From Flavobacterium daemonense (lineage in GTDB: Bacteria > Bacteroidota > Bacteroidia > Flavobacteriales > Flavobacteriaceae): 64,000 bases of DNA. Positions 51,781 to 60,526 of this stretch are shown here, piece by piece; position 1 is the first letter of the stretch, and each line of letters begins with the position of its first letter. The notes beneath the pieces were generated by a model. That model did no database searches. It saw only the letters and a program-made list of their open reading frames with translations, and was not told the origin of the DNA. Location of the stretch: the NCBI RefSeq assembly GCF_007341385.1, contig NZ_VJYD01000020.1:1-64000 (forward strand), read 5' to 3'. The position numbers and the translations under genes are program-made.

Positions 51781-52232
51781 ATGAGTGAAGAATTACAAAG
51801 CAAATTTGAAAAATTTGAAAAACCACCCGTTTATTAAAAAAAACTTTTCATAGTGGATTAAAACTTTCTGTTGGATTTTTATGTTTTTAACTGTTTGTAG
51901 TCTGAGAGTCTTTTTTAATTTGAAATGCTTTTACAGATAACGTTAATCATCTCTTTATGGATTCTCAAGCAATACCATATATTTAGAAGTTGGAATTTTT
52001 ATCACTTTAATTATTACAATAAAAGACATTGCCACTTATTCCTTGTGGTTCGAAAAGCCAAATATCATAATTATTGCTAAAATCGATCCTATTGTCGGAA
52101 TTGTGTTTTGTATTGTATCACATATCAACACACCCATAATGGAAACCTTTCTTTTATATTAGAAATTCTTTTCCTTATTCCATGTTACATCAAAATAAAT
52201 AAAATTGAATATGAGTAGGATAATCATAATCT
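51781..52232 (+). pseudogene. Decayed paralogue of the 48819 membrane gene
   Basis: Begins MSEELQSKFEKFEK, very like MNEELQSQFDEFEK of the intact gene, then hits a stop. Later pieces in shifting frames read KDIATYSLWFEKPNIIIIAK and IDPIVGIVFCIVSHIN, and NKIEYEW-like residues at the end, matching GYAGYSLWFEKANAISIAK, IDAIIGVVICVASMF and NKIEYEWDN in order. Multiple stops and frameshifts make it non-functional. It shares only moderate identity with the intact copy, so the duplication is not recent. Confidence 0.82.
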
Positions 52233-52253
52233 GAAAAGCCTTTGGCTTTTTTT
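52233..52253 (+). terminator. Terminator after the decayed gene
   Basis: AAAAGCC, a three-base loop and GGCTTTT followed by T. It has survived behind the decayed membrane gene. Nothing else identifiable lies in 52254-52425. Confidence 0.8.
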
Positions 52254-52425
52254 AATAGAATTCTTATAAATAAAGCTGTTAATTCTTAAATCAGAAAAAA
52301 GTACTAATATTTACAGACATTTCTTAACTATTTAGAAATAATTTACTGTAAAACAATAAATTATTTTTTTTGTCAAAAAAACACTACTTTTATTTAAATT
52401 TTAATACTAATTTTAATAAAAATCT

Positions 52426-54012
52426 ATGAAAAAAATTACTCTAAAAATTCTTTTTCTCTTTTTTGTTTTTACAAATTTAATGAGTGCTCAAGTTGCAGGA
52501 ATTTCTGATGTAAAGGTCAACAACAAATCTATTGATAATTGCAGTACGATTGCACTTGGCCTTAATACTTCAGTAACTGTAACTTTTACCTTAAAAATCG
52601 TTAAAAATTCTTCAACTGATGTCGGCACCACAGCTAAATTTAAAATCTTTTTGAAAAAAAACAATAGTTCTACTCCTGTTGAACTAAACGGAATTATTGT
52701 AAACAACTCGGCTTTTTCGGAAGGAGGAACAACATGGGAAGGAACTTTTTCCCAAATAATATCAGCCTCAGATATTGAAGTTTCAGGCAGTACTTTTTAT
52801 GCAGAGTATAGTCATGCATCAACAAATTCACCTGCCATATCCTGTACTTATAATTTAACTAAAACATCGCCAACATTTGAAATTTCTCCGACATCTCAGG
52901 TAATATATTGCCAACCATACTCTTATACATTCTCTGTTAATAATGTTTATGACTCTCCAGGAACATTATCTTATAAATGGTGGGTTGGATACGGATGGAG
53001 CAGAAACAATTCTCCAGTTCCCCCACTTACAGAATTTACTACAACCACAAACAGTGTAACATTAAATCCAACAGATTTCACAGTTGTTCCATCAAGTGTA
53101 ACGGTAGTTCCGGTTTTAAATGGTGTCGACCAGGTGCGAAAAACTTGTACTATAACTAGAAGTGGTTTTAGTCCAACTTTATTATCAATTAGCGGAAGTC
53201 CGTCAATTTGTTATCAGTCTTCATCAGCAATATATTCCATTCCAGATCTATACAATGGATTAAGTGTCACATGGAGCTCATCTAATAATGCTGTTGCAAC
53301 TGTTACTAATTCAGGTAATCAAGCTGTGGTCGTTCCGGTATCAAAAGGGACTTTTATTTTGACAGGTTTGTTGAGCAATGAATGTGGACAAACATTTGCG
53401 CTAACAAAAAAAATAACAATTGTTGGTTCTCCTGCAGCAAACTATACTGGAGAAAGAGTAGAAAGATATGTTTTTAATTATCGAGGTCAAGATCTATATA
53501 ATGACTTCTCAACCTTTACTTGGGAATTTGTCTCTAGTACAGGTTATTATGTAGATTTCCGCAGTCAAGGTGATCTTGCAGTTTTTACGGCTTACCCTCC
53601 CTTTTCAATAACAATGAAATTAACTGCAACAAATGCTTGTGGAAGTGTTTCAGAATATGTTACACAATCATTAAATAGTGAAGATGAGCAAATAAACAAA
53701 CCTTCTAAGGTAAATAAATCAAACACAGTTACAGATGACATATCAAATACTACAGTAAAAACCAATTCGAACTTTAATATATACCCAAATCCTTCAAATG
53801 GTGAAATTAATATAAGACGAAACGAAGTAACTCAAAAACCAGACTCAAAAATTACTGCAGTACTTTATGATATTAACGGAAATCGAAACCGTGAAATTAA
53901 AATTATAGATGAAATTACTACAATGAATGTGCAGGGATTGTCTAAGGGAATCTATTTTCTAAAAATAAATAATAATGGAAAAGAAGAAACCAATAAAATA
54001 GTAATCGAGTAA
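52426..54012 (+). CDS. Secreted protein with type IX secretion sorting domain
   Basis: A 528-residue cell-surface or secreted protein. It has a signal peptide (LFFVFTNLMSAQV), several immunoglobulin-like or PKD-like repeats (about 25-130, 140-240, 245-330, 340-415) of low-complexity beta type, a linker rich in Asn/Thr/Lys, and a C-terminal type A sorting domain from about 455: NFNIYPNPSNGEINIR, ITAVLYDINGNRNREIKI, and GLSKGIYFLKINNNGKEETN. The sorting domain directs export by the type IX system. No enzyme domain is seen; an adhesin or filler role is a guess. Confidence 0.88.
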   Translation: MKKITLKILFLFFVFTNLMSAQVAGISDVKVNNKSIDNCSTIALGLNTSVTVTFTLKIVKNSSTDVGTTAKFKIFLKKNNSSTPVELNGIIVNNSAFSEGGTTWEGTFSQIISASDIEVSGSTFYAEYSHASTNSPAISCTYNLTKTSPTFEISPTSQVIYCQPYSYTFSVNNVYDSPGTLSYKWWVGYGWSRNNSPVPPLTEFTTTTNSVTLNPTDFTVVPSSVTVVPVLNGVDQVRKTCTITRSGFSPTLLSISGSPSICYQSSSAIYSIPDLYNGLSVTWSSSNNAVATVTNSGNQAVVVPVSKGTFILTGLLSNECGQTFALTKKITIVGSPAANYTGERVERYVFNYRGQDLYNDFSTFTWEFVSSTGYYVDFRSQGDLAVFTAYPPFSITMKLTATNACGSVSEYVTQSLNSEDEQINKPSKVNKSNTVTDDISNTTVKTNSNFNIYPNPSNGEINIRRNEVTQKPDSKITAVLYDINGNRNREIKIIDEITTMNVQGLSKGIYFLKINNNGKEETNKIVIE

Positions 54013-54067
54013 TTTTCACAATAGAGAAACGTTAATTGATAAATATTTTTAAATTAAATCATACTTA

Positions 54068-54098
54068 AATGCCCTTAAGTTTAAGGGCATTTTTTTTA
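54068..54098 (+). terminator. Rho-independent terminator
   Basis: AATGCCCTTAA / TTAAGGGCATT with a 3-base loop and a run of eight T, 56 bases after the T9SS gene. Confidence 0.88.
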
Positions 54099-54219
54099 TA
54101 ATCTAACACTTCCACTAAAATAAATTTTATTCGTAATTTCGATTTTTTAAAAGATTGTCTTTTTTAAACGAAACAATTTCGGCAGGCAATCACAATACAA
54201 TTTAAATTACAATTACAAA

Positions 54220-54657
54220 ATGGCTTCATTTATTAAAGAAATTTCTTTTCGCTGGTCAGATCTTGACCCTAATTTTCACGTTCGTCACAGTGCATATTAT
54301 GATTTTGGTGCACAACATCGTATCGAAATCCTTGAAGAATTAGGTTTGACTTTAAGAGTGATGCAAACGCAGGGTTTTGGACCTGTTTTGTTTAGAGAAG
54401 AATGTGTTTTCAGAAAAGAATTAAAACTTTCGGACAAAATTTTTATTCATACCAAAACTTCAAAAATGAAAGCCGATGCTTCGCGCTGGTCGATCATTCA
54501 CGAATTTAGAAGAGAAGATGATACACTTTGTGCTACAATTACGGTTGATGGGGCTTGGATGGATACAAAACTGCGCAAACTAGCTTCTCCAACCCCTGAA
54601 ATTGCGATTGAAGCATTAAGCATTTTCCCTAAAAGCGATGATTTTGTTGGACTGTAA
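54220..54657 (+). CDS. Acyl-CoA thioesterase, hotdog fold (4HBT type)
   Basis: A 145-residue protein with a single hotdog domain. The motif FRWSDLDPNFHVRHSAYYDF has the Asp-x-Asp-x-Asn/Phe-x-His pattern around the catalytic Asp of 4-hydroxybenzoyl-CoA thioesterase-like enzymes, and EECVFRKELKLSDKIFIHTK forms the long strand. It hydrolyses acyl-CoA or similar thioesters; the acyl group is unknown. It stands alone with palindromic repeats after it. Confidence 0.88.
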   Translation: MASFIKEISFRWSDLDPNFHVRHSAYYDFGAQHRIEILEELGLTLRVMQTQGFGPVLFREECVFRKELKLSDKIFIHTKTSKMKADASRWSIIHEFRREDDTLCATITVDGAWMDTKLRKLASPTPEIAIEALSIFPKSDDFVGL

Positions 54658-54688
54658 AAGTTCAAGTCATTTAGTGAATTAATTCAAA

Positions 54689-54830
54689 CACATAGAAACA
54701 TAGATTTAAAAAGCTTTAAAAAAGACGTTTTACTTGTTTTAAACGACATAGCAAGCACACTATGCGTTAGAAGCCAGTTTCTTTTTAAGCTCTTTTCTGC
54801 AAACAAAATCTATGTTTCTGTGCGTTGAAA
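54689..54830. repeat. Large imperfect palindrome, ACATAGAAACATAG type
   Basis: CACATAGAAACATAGATTT near 54691 is answered by AATCTATGTTTCTGTG near 54810, with a smaller inner CATAG/CTATG hairpin. It fills the gap between the convergent thioesterase and beta-barrel genes; no separate terminator is seen. Confidence 0.6.
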
Positions 54831-54844
54831 ATATGCAGTTTATT

Positions 54845-55537
54845 TTATTCAAACTTTAGTCCGAAGTTGACTTTCTCAAAAGTTGTGCTACAAGAAAATG
54901 CAAATCGGCCGACATTTACTGTTCCAAAGATTCCACCAACGGAATGTCCAGAATAAAATCCGCCAGCTGAAAATCGGCGAACTTGATATTTCAGCGCAAT
55001 ATCGTTAACTCTACTGCTCAATTGACCAAAAGCAATGACATTGGGGATGATTTCATAACTCCCAAAAACTTTCGGAACGAGTTTTTTGTAATAATCATAA
55101 CTTTCATCGGTTTCATAATCAACGCTTGTTGAATGCAGATTTTCGAGATTTCCACCTATGTAAGTATTTTCAGAAAAATGCCATGAAACGCTAAAACCCG
55201 TAAAAGTTCCCTGATAATCACTCCGTGAGTCAACGTAACCAACACCAATTGTGGCTCTGAAATTGCCACATATTTTTCCGATGTAACCAATGTAGGTTCT
55301 GTCAATTTCTGATTTATCGATTCCGGCACCAAAAATAATATCGTCATCACACATACTAAATGCGTACTGAAAATAAGCCGAATATTGATCTCTATTGGCC
55401 GCGACAACGCTTCGGCCTTTATCAAGATCGATATTTGCAGAAATTAAGGTTGAATTTATAACGGCGAAATCAAATGTGTTGATTTCTTGGGCAAATGTGG
55501 GGACTGTGAGCAGGAGCAAAAGTATTGTTTTTTTCAT
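54845..55537 (-). CDS. Predicted outer-membrane or secreted beta protein
   Basis: A 230-residue protein starting at the ATG at 55537, where a signal peptide begins (KKTILLLLLTVPTFAQE); the open frame continues to 55633, but that extra part has no signal and sits in AT-rich leader. The mature protein alternates short polar and hydrophobic stretches with many Tyr/Phe (DQYSAYFQYAFSM, FRATIGVGYVDS, FGSYEIIPNVIAFGQLSSRV) and ends in VNFGLKFE, as in small beta-barrels. Family unknown. Confidence 0.7.
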   Translation of the reverse strand: MKKTILLLLLTVPTFAQEINTFDFAVINSTLISANIDLDKGRSVVAANRDQYSAYFQYAFSMCDDDIIFGAGIDKSEIDRTYIGYIGKICGNFRATIGVGYVDSRSDYQGTFTGFSVSWHFSENTYIGGNLENLHSTSVDYETDESYDYYKKLVPKVFGSYEIIPNVIAFGQLSSRVNDIALKYQVRRFSAGGFYSGHSVGGIFGTVNVGRFAFSCSTTFEKVNFGLKFE

Positions 55538-55817
55538 AATACATTTTTTTAGCTGACAACATTCTACTATAAAATTACAGACAATTTTCCTGTTAATAAA
55601 AGAAGTCCTTTCAAATGCTACATTTTTCGTCAAAATGCATTATTTTCATAATCAGCATCATTTAATCGATAAAATTTCAATAAATCATCGATTATTAGCA
55701 CTAAAAACAATGAATTTAATTCGAAAGCATTTTTTCTGATAACTTTAAGACACTAATCTTTGCATTTCAAAATCGTTAACGGTAATTTTATGCTTTGCAA
55801 CATATAATCTGCCAAAA

Positions 55818-56810
55818 ATGAAAATTATAAAGCTTTTATTGTTCTTCTTTCCTCCTTTAGTCTTTTCTCAGGAAGTCAAAATAAAACCATTGGATATTAA
55901 TCTTTCGAACTACGAATATCCTTTTCCGGTTCAGTTTGTAGAAATAAACAGCCAGCGACAATACATGCAAATGTTTTATATGGATATTATTCCAGATAAT
56001 TACAATCATAAAAATGTCGTTTTGCTTCACGGAAAAAACTTCAACGGAGCCTATTGGGAAACAACCATAAAAGCATTGACTGCCCAAGGTTTTCGTGTGA
56101 TTGTTCCGGATCAGATTGGTTTTGGGAAATCATCAAAACCAGATAATTTTCAATATACTTTTCAGCAATTGGCAGAAAATACCAAAAAACTGCTGGATCA
56201 TCTCGGAATTGGAAAAGCGACAATTTTAGGACATTCTATGGGCGGAATGCTTGCTACACGTTTTGCATTGATGTATCCAGATATGACTGAGAAATTGGTT
56301 TTAGAAAATCCAATTGGTTTAGAAGACTGGAAATTAGTTGTTCCCTATAAACCAGTTGATTGGTGGTATGAATCTGAATTGAAGCAGAATTACCAATCCA
56401 TCAAAAATTATCAAATGGCTAATTATTATAACGGAAAATGGAATGCCGATTATCAAAAATGGGCCGAATTAAGCGCAGGCTGGACAACTGATCCCGAATA
56501 TGATAAAGTTGCTTGGAACTCGGCACTTTTGTATGATATGATTTTTACGCAGCCAGTTTTGTATGAATTCAAAAACATTCAAGTTCCAACGCTTTTAATT
56601 ATTGGAACAAGAGATAAAACGGCATTAGGAAAACCGTTAGTTTCGGAAGAAATTCAAGCAACAATGGGAAATTATGCCGAACTAGGCCGAAGAACTCAAA
56701 AAGCAATTCCGAATTCAAAACTTGTTGAAATTCCAAATACAGGACATTTGCCGCATATTGAATCTTTTGATCAATTTATAAAACCATTAATCGTATTTTT
56801 GAAACAATAA
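55818..56810 (+). CDS. Secreted alpha/beta hydrolase
   Basis: A 330-residue protein with signal peptide (LLLFFFPPLVFSQE). The alpha/beta-hydrolase fold is clear: VLLHGKNFNGAYWETTIKAL, VIVPDQIGFGKSSKP, the nucleophile elbow ILGHSMGGMLATRFAL, then TLLIIGTRDKTALGKP with the acid residue and IPNTGHLPHIESFD with the catalytic His. It is a lactonase-, esterase- or haloalkane-type enzyme with unknown substrate; the periplasmic location is inferred from the signal. Confidence 0.9.
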   Translation: MKIIKLLLFFFPPLVFSQEVKIKPLDINLSNYEYPFPVQFVEINSQRQYMQMFYMDIIPDNYNHKNVVLLHGKNFNGAYWETTIKALTAQGFRVIVPDQIGFGKSSKPDNFQYTFQQLAENTKKLLDHLGIGKATILGHSMGGMLATRFALMYPDMTEKLVLENPIGLEDWKLVVPYKPVDWWYESELKQNYQSIKNYQMANYYNGKWNADYQKWAELSAGWTTDPEYDKVAWNSALLYDMIFTQPVLYEFKNIQVPTLLIIGTRDKTALGKPLVSEEIQATMGNYAELGRRTQKAIPNSKLVEIPNTGHLPHIESFDQFIKPLIVFLKQ

Positions 56811-56817
56811 AATTTTT

Positions 56818-56965
56818 ATTAGCCACGAATTCACGAATTATATCTGTTGTTTTTATTTTGCCACAGATTAGAAGATTTACACAGATTAAATCATTTTAAC
56901 CCTTTTAATCTGTGGCAAAATAAAAAAGTTCGCAAAAATTAGTGTAATTCGTGGCAAATCCTAAC
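56818..56965. repeat. Nested palindromes, GCCACGAATT and GCCACAGATT types
   Basis: The outer pair TAGCCACGAATTCACGAATTA ... GTAATTCGTGGCAAA encloses an inner pair GCCACAGATTAGAAGATTTA ... CTTTTAATCTGTGGC. So two families of palindrome are nested, one inside the other, in the hydrolase-DUF1398 gap. Confidence 0.7.
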
Positions 56966-56981
56966 TAAAAAAACTAAAACT

Positions 56982-57371
56982 ATGTTTACTATCGACCAAA
57001 TCAAAGAAGCGCATTCTAAAGTAAAAACTGGTGCTGATTTCCCAAACTATATTCAAGATTTAATCATTCTTGGCGTAAAAGGCTACGATACTTTTGTGCA
57101 TGACGGAAGCGTAATTTATTTTGGATTAAATAATTATACGGCTGCTGCCGAAGAAAAATATCCTGAAATCAAAGTTGCTGATTTTCCAAACAAGGAACTT
57201 TTCATTGAATTTTTAGTAAAACATCAGCATGGCGAATCAGATTATATGACGTTTTGCAAGCAATGTGCACAATGTGGCATTGCAAAATGGCGTGTTAATA
57301 TCATCGAAATGACTTGCACTTATTTTGATAAGGCTGAAAACGAAATTTTAATTGAAAAAATCCCTAGTTAA
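56982..57371 (+). CDS. DUF1398 family protein
   Basis: A 129-residue cytoplasmic protein matching the DUF1398 family (as in E. coli YbcV/YdfO-type proteins): FTIDQIKEAHSKVKTGADFP, LGVKGYDTFVHDGSVIYFG, and the Cys motif FCKQCAQCGIAKWRVNII with CxxCxxC. The family has no known function; it is sometimes prophage-borne. The next gene starts 5 bases after its stop, so the two are probably an operon. Confidence 0.85.
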   Translation: MFTIDQIKEAHSKVKTGADFPNYIQDLIILGVKGYDTFVHDGSVIYFGLNNYTAAAEEKYPEIKVADFPNKELFIEFLVKHQHGESDYMTFCKQCAQCGIAKWRVNIIEMTCTYFDKAENEILIEKIPS

Positions 57372-57376
57372 GAAAA

Positions 57377-58231
57377 ATGAGCATTTTCAATCAACAACTA
57401 AAATTAGTTGGAAAAAGCATTTTACTGACGCTTTTTCTAGTTTGTTTTGCAGGTATTGCACAACATAAAAAAGAAAAATCAAAATTTAAGGTCATTGCTT
57501 TTTACACCGCCAAAAATGATCAGGCGCATATCAGTTTTGTACATGAAGCTAATAAATGGTTTCCAAAAATAGCTGAGGAAAATCATTTCGAATACGATTC
57601 AACAAGCAATTGGGATAATTTGAATGCTAATTTTTTAGCTAAATATCAAGTCGTTTTATTTTTAGACACAAGACCAGAAACACCAGCACAACGTGAAGCT
57701 TTTCAAAAATACATGGAAAACGGCGGCGGTTTTATTGGTTTTCACTTTTCGGCTTTTGCTTTAAACAATTCAAGTTATCCGCAAAACTGGGATTGGTATC
57801 ACAATATCTTTTTAGGTTCTGGCGAATATGGAAGCAATACTTGGCGCCCTACATCGGCAGTTTTAAGGGTTGAAAATCAAGATCCGATTATGAAAAATAT
57901 TCCGAAAACATTCAAATCGCAGCCAAACGAATGGTACCGATGGAGCAATGATTTGACAAAGAATCCAGACATCAAAATTCTGCTGGCAATCGACGAAAGC
58001 AGTTTCCCTTTGGGAACAGGACCAAAACCTCATGAAATTTGGCACAGCGGTTATTATCCAGTCGTTTGGACTAATAAAAAATACAAAATGATGTATGTAA
58101 ATATGGGACATAATGATATTGATTATGAAGGCAAAACCAATAAAACTCTTTCGTACACATTTGAAAATGAAACACAAAACAAAGTGATTTTGAATGCTTT
58201 GCTTTTGTTTGGAAGTAAAAAAAGTAAATAA
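57377..58231 (+). CDS. ThuA-domain (trehalose-utilisation-like) secreted protein
   Basis: A 284-residue exported protein with a signal segment (LLTLFLVCFAGIAQ). The ThuA fold is the main domain: KVIAFYTAKNDQAHISFVHE, YQVVLFLDTRPETPAQREAF, the glycine-rich ENGGGFIGFHFSAF, and KFKSQPNEWYRWSND with HEIWHSGYYPVVWTNK near the C-terminus. ThuA proteins are linked with sugar catabolism and appear as secreted enzymes in Bacteroidota, but their reaction is not known. Close to the DUF1398 gene. Confidence 0.85.
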   Translation: MSIFNQQLKLVGKSILLTLFLVCFAGIAQHKKEKSKFKVIAFYTAKNDQAHISFVHEANKWFPKIAEENHFEYDSTSNWDNLNANFLAKYQVVLFLDTRPETPAQREAFQKYMENGGGFIGFHFSAFALNNSSYPQNWDWYHNIFLGSGEYGSNTWRPTSAVLRVENQDPIMKNIPKTFKSQPNEWYRWSNDLTKNPDIKILLAIDESSFPLGTGPKPHEIWHSGYYPVVWTNKKYKMMYVNMGHNDIDYEGKTNKTLSYTFENETQNKVILNALLLFGSKKSK

Positions 58232-58238
58232 TTGCAAT

Positions 58239-59096
58239 ATGTCAGACAAACTTTCTCCAATTATAAATTCTGATGTATTAATTCAATTATTGCATTCAAA
58301 ATCAATTGTTTTAATCGATGCAAGAGCAGGAATTAACGCCGAAGAAAATTATCAAAAAGAACATTTAAAAGGTGCTCGATATGTTGATTTAAACAAAGAT
58401 TTAGCCACAGTTGACTGTAATCCGAAAAATGGTGGAAGACATCCACTTCCATCGTTAGAAAAATTTGCTGATGTACTTTCTAAAACAGGAATTTCGGCGG
58501 AAAGCCATGTCGTAATTTATGATGACAAAAACGGATCAAATGCCGCATCAAGATTTTGGTGGATGATGCGAGCCGTTGGACATGAAAAAGTTCAAGTTTT
58601 AAATGGAGGTTTACAAGAAGCTATAAAAGCTGGATTTCCTGTAAGTTCGGAAGTTGAGAATTTTGAGAAATCAGAAAAATATCCAATTTCAGAATGGAAA
58701 TTAAAAACCGCCGATATTGAAGAAGTTGAAAAAGCCCGCAATAATGCCGAAAATATCGTAATCGACGTAAGAGACAAAAATCGTTTTGACGGGCTCACAG
58801 AACCTTTGGATTTAATTGCGGGACATATTCCTGGTGCAATTAATGTTCCTTTTAGTGAAAATCTAAATGAAGAAGGTATTTACAAATCTCCTGAAGTTTT
58901 AAAAGAAAAATACAATGCCATTTTAGGCGATATTACTTCAGAAAATGTAATTGTGCACTGCGGTTCAGGAGTTACGGCATGTCACACCTTACTTGCAATG
59001 GATTATGCAGGAATTCCGATTCCAAAACTATATGTTGGTTCATGGAGCGAATGGTCCAGAAATGACCGCGAAATGGCAACAAAAAAACTAGAATAA
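58239..59096 (+). CDS. Sulfurtransferase (thiosulfate/3-mercaptopyruvate type)
   Basis: A 285-residue cytoplasmic enzyme with two rhodanese domains (10-125 and 155-275). The catalytic Cys241 lies in CGSGVTACH; CGSGVTA is the loop seen in 3-mercaptopyruvate sulfurtransferases such as SseA. The first domain has no Cys in the equivalent place, as usual. It moves a sulfane sulfur from thiosulfate or 3-mercaptopyruvate to an acceptor. The open frame continues upstream to 58194, overlapping the ThuA gene, so the ATG at 58239 is preferred. Confidence 0.9.
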   Translation: MSDKLSPIINSDVLIQLLHSKSIVLIDARAGINAEENYQKEHLKGARYVDLNKDLATVDCNPKNGGRHPLPSLEKFADVLSKTGISAESHVVIYDDKNGSNAASRFWWMMRAVGHEKVQVLNGGLQEAIKAGFPVSSEVENFEKSEKYPISEWKLKTADIEEVEKARNNAENIVIDVRDKNRFDGLTEPLDLIAGHIPGAINVPFSENLNEEGIYKSPEVLKEKYNAILGDITSENVIVHCGSGVTACHTLLAMDYAGIPIPKLYVGSWSEWSRNDREMATKKLE

Positions 59097-59100
59097 ACTT

Positions 59101-59165
59101 TTTTGCCACATATTAAAAGGATTAAAAAGATTAATCATTTAAATCTGTCTAATCTGTGGCAAAAG
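59101..59165. repeat. Imperfect palindrome, GCCACAnATT family
   Basis: TTTTGCCACATATTAAAAGG is mirrored by AATCTGTCTAATCTGTGGC and AAAAG, with a second pair GATTA/TAATC inside. An in-frame GTG at 59156 lies in it and is therefore not a likely start for the ABC gene. Confidence 0.65.
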
Positions 59166-59185
59166 AAACTTTTAACAATACAAAA

Positions 59186-60427
59186 ATGCAACACTGGGAC
59201 ATACTTTTATCTAACCAGGTAAACAAAAAAGCTTTTATTGACAATATACTCAACGGAGAAGCAAATGGAGAATTAGCCGTTTTTAATAACCAAAAAGGGA
59301 TTTTGTTCTCTGATATCGCAATCGAAAAATTCATCGAAAAAGAATATCAATATGACAGCGTAGAAGCTTCTCCAGAATCTCATCGCCAGTTGAGAACCTT
59401 TTCTTCAGGAGAACGCAAAAAAGAATTCTTGAAATACTGCATCAATCAAAAACCTGATTTTATCATTTTTGATAATCCGTTTGACCATTTGGATCAGGCT
59501 TCAAGAGTCGTTTTAGCCGATTCTCTAAAAGATTTGACCAATGATATTGCTATTATTCAGCTTTTGAATCGCGTTGTTGATGTTTTAGAATTTGTTCCGA
59601 ATAAAGCACAAATTAAAGACAACACTTTTGAACTGCATCCAATTTCAAAAACAGAAAATCATTTTAAAACTTTAAATACTGCAGCAATTCCGAAAGCGAT
59701 TGAACCACATTCTTTCCACGAAAGTGTATTAATAAAACTGGAAAATGTTTCTGTTAGTTATGAAGAAAGAAAAATTTTAGACAACATTTCTTGGACTATA
59801 AAACAAGGCGAATTCTGGCAGTTAATTGGTCCAAATGGTTCTGGAAAAAGCACTATTTTATCCTTAATTACAGGTGATAATCCAAAAGGTTTCGGACAAG
59901 GTTTGTATTTGTTTGGAAGAAAAAAAGGAACTGGTGAAAGCGTTTGGGACATTAAAAAGCAAATCGGAATCTTCACAACTTCAATGACCGATTTGTTTCA
60001 AAAAGGACATACTTTGGAGCAAATGATTTTATCAGGATTTTTTGATTCTATCGGACTTTACACAGAGCCAACAACACATCAAAAAAATATTGTAACACAA
60101 TGGCTTGAAGTCATTGAAATGACGCAATTACGTAAAAAACGTTTTATTGATCTTTCGATTGGCCAGCAAAGAGTTGCATTGATTGTCCGTGCCGTTTTAA
60201 AACATCCTCCATTACTAATTTTAGACGAACCTGTAGAAGGTCTCGACGACGAAAATGTTGATTTGGTTATTCAGCTAATCAACACCATAAAACAAGAAAC
60301 AAACGTTACAATTTTGTACGTTTCTCATAGAATAGAACAAGGCCTTGCTCCTACTTCTGTTTTTGAGCTTTTACCAAATCCAACAGGGTCAATCGGCAAA
60401 ATAAAATCTCATTCGGAACTGAATTAA
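59186..60427 (+). CDS. ABC ATPase with a degenerate first nucleotide-binding half (ModF-like)
   Basis: A 413-residue soluble protein with two ABC domains and no membrane segments. The second domain is complete: Walker A GPNGSGKS at 215-222, signature LSIGQQRVALIVRAVL, Walker B PLLILDEP and the H-loop YVSHR. The first keeps a signature-like FSSGERKK (72-79) and a Walker-B-like IIFDNPFDHLD (93-103), but has no Walker A, so it probably cannot bind ATP normally. ModF-like proteins are sometimes tied to molybdate transport, but their task is unproven; no modABC is near. The ATG at 59186 is preferred over GTG at 59156, which lies in a repeat. Confidence 0.85.
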   Translation: MQHWDILLSNQVNKKAFIDNILNGEANGELAVFNNQKGILFSDIAIEKFIEKEYQYDSVEASPESHRQLRTFSSGERKKEFLKYCINQKPDFIIFDNPFDHLDQASRVVLADSLKDLTNDIAIIQLLNRVVDVLEFVPNKAQIKDNTFELHPISKTENHFKTLNTAAIPKAIEPHSFHESVLIKLENVSVSYEERKILDNISWTIKQGEFWQLIGPNGSGKSTILSLITGDNPKGFGQGLYLFGRKKGTGESVWDIKKQIGIFTTSMTDLFQKGHTLEQMILSGFFDSIGLYTEPTTHQKNIVTQWLEVIEMTQLRKKRFIDLSIGQQRVALIVRAVLKHPPLLILDEPVEGLDDENVDLVIQLINTIKQETNVTILYVSHRIEQGLAPTSVFELLPNPTGSIGKIKSHSELN

Positions 60428-60487
60428 AACACGAATTCCACTAATTTACACAGATTAATTTTCGTGTAAATTAGTGGAATTTGTGTT
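60427..60487. repeat. Palindrome, AATTCCACTAATTTACAC type
   Basis: AACACGAATTCCACTAAT at 60427 pairs with ATTAGTGGAATTTGTGTT at 60470, forming a near-perfect stem of about 24 bp. Same type as 20715 and 1752. It lies between the convergent ABC and pseudouridine synthase genes. Confidence 0.65.
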
Positions 60488-60526
60488 ATAGAAATTATCT
60501 AATTTTCTAATTGACAAATTATCTAA

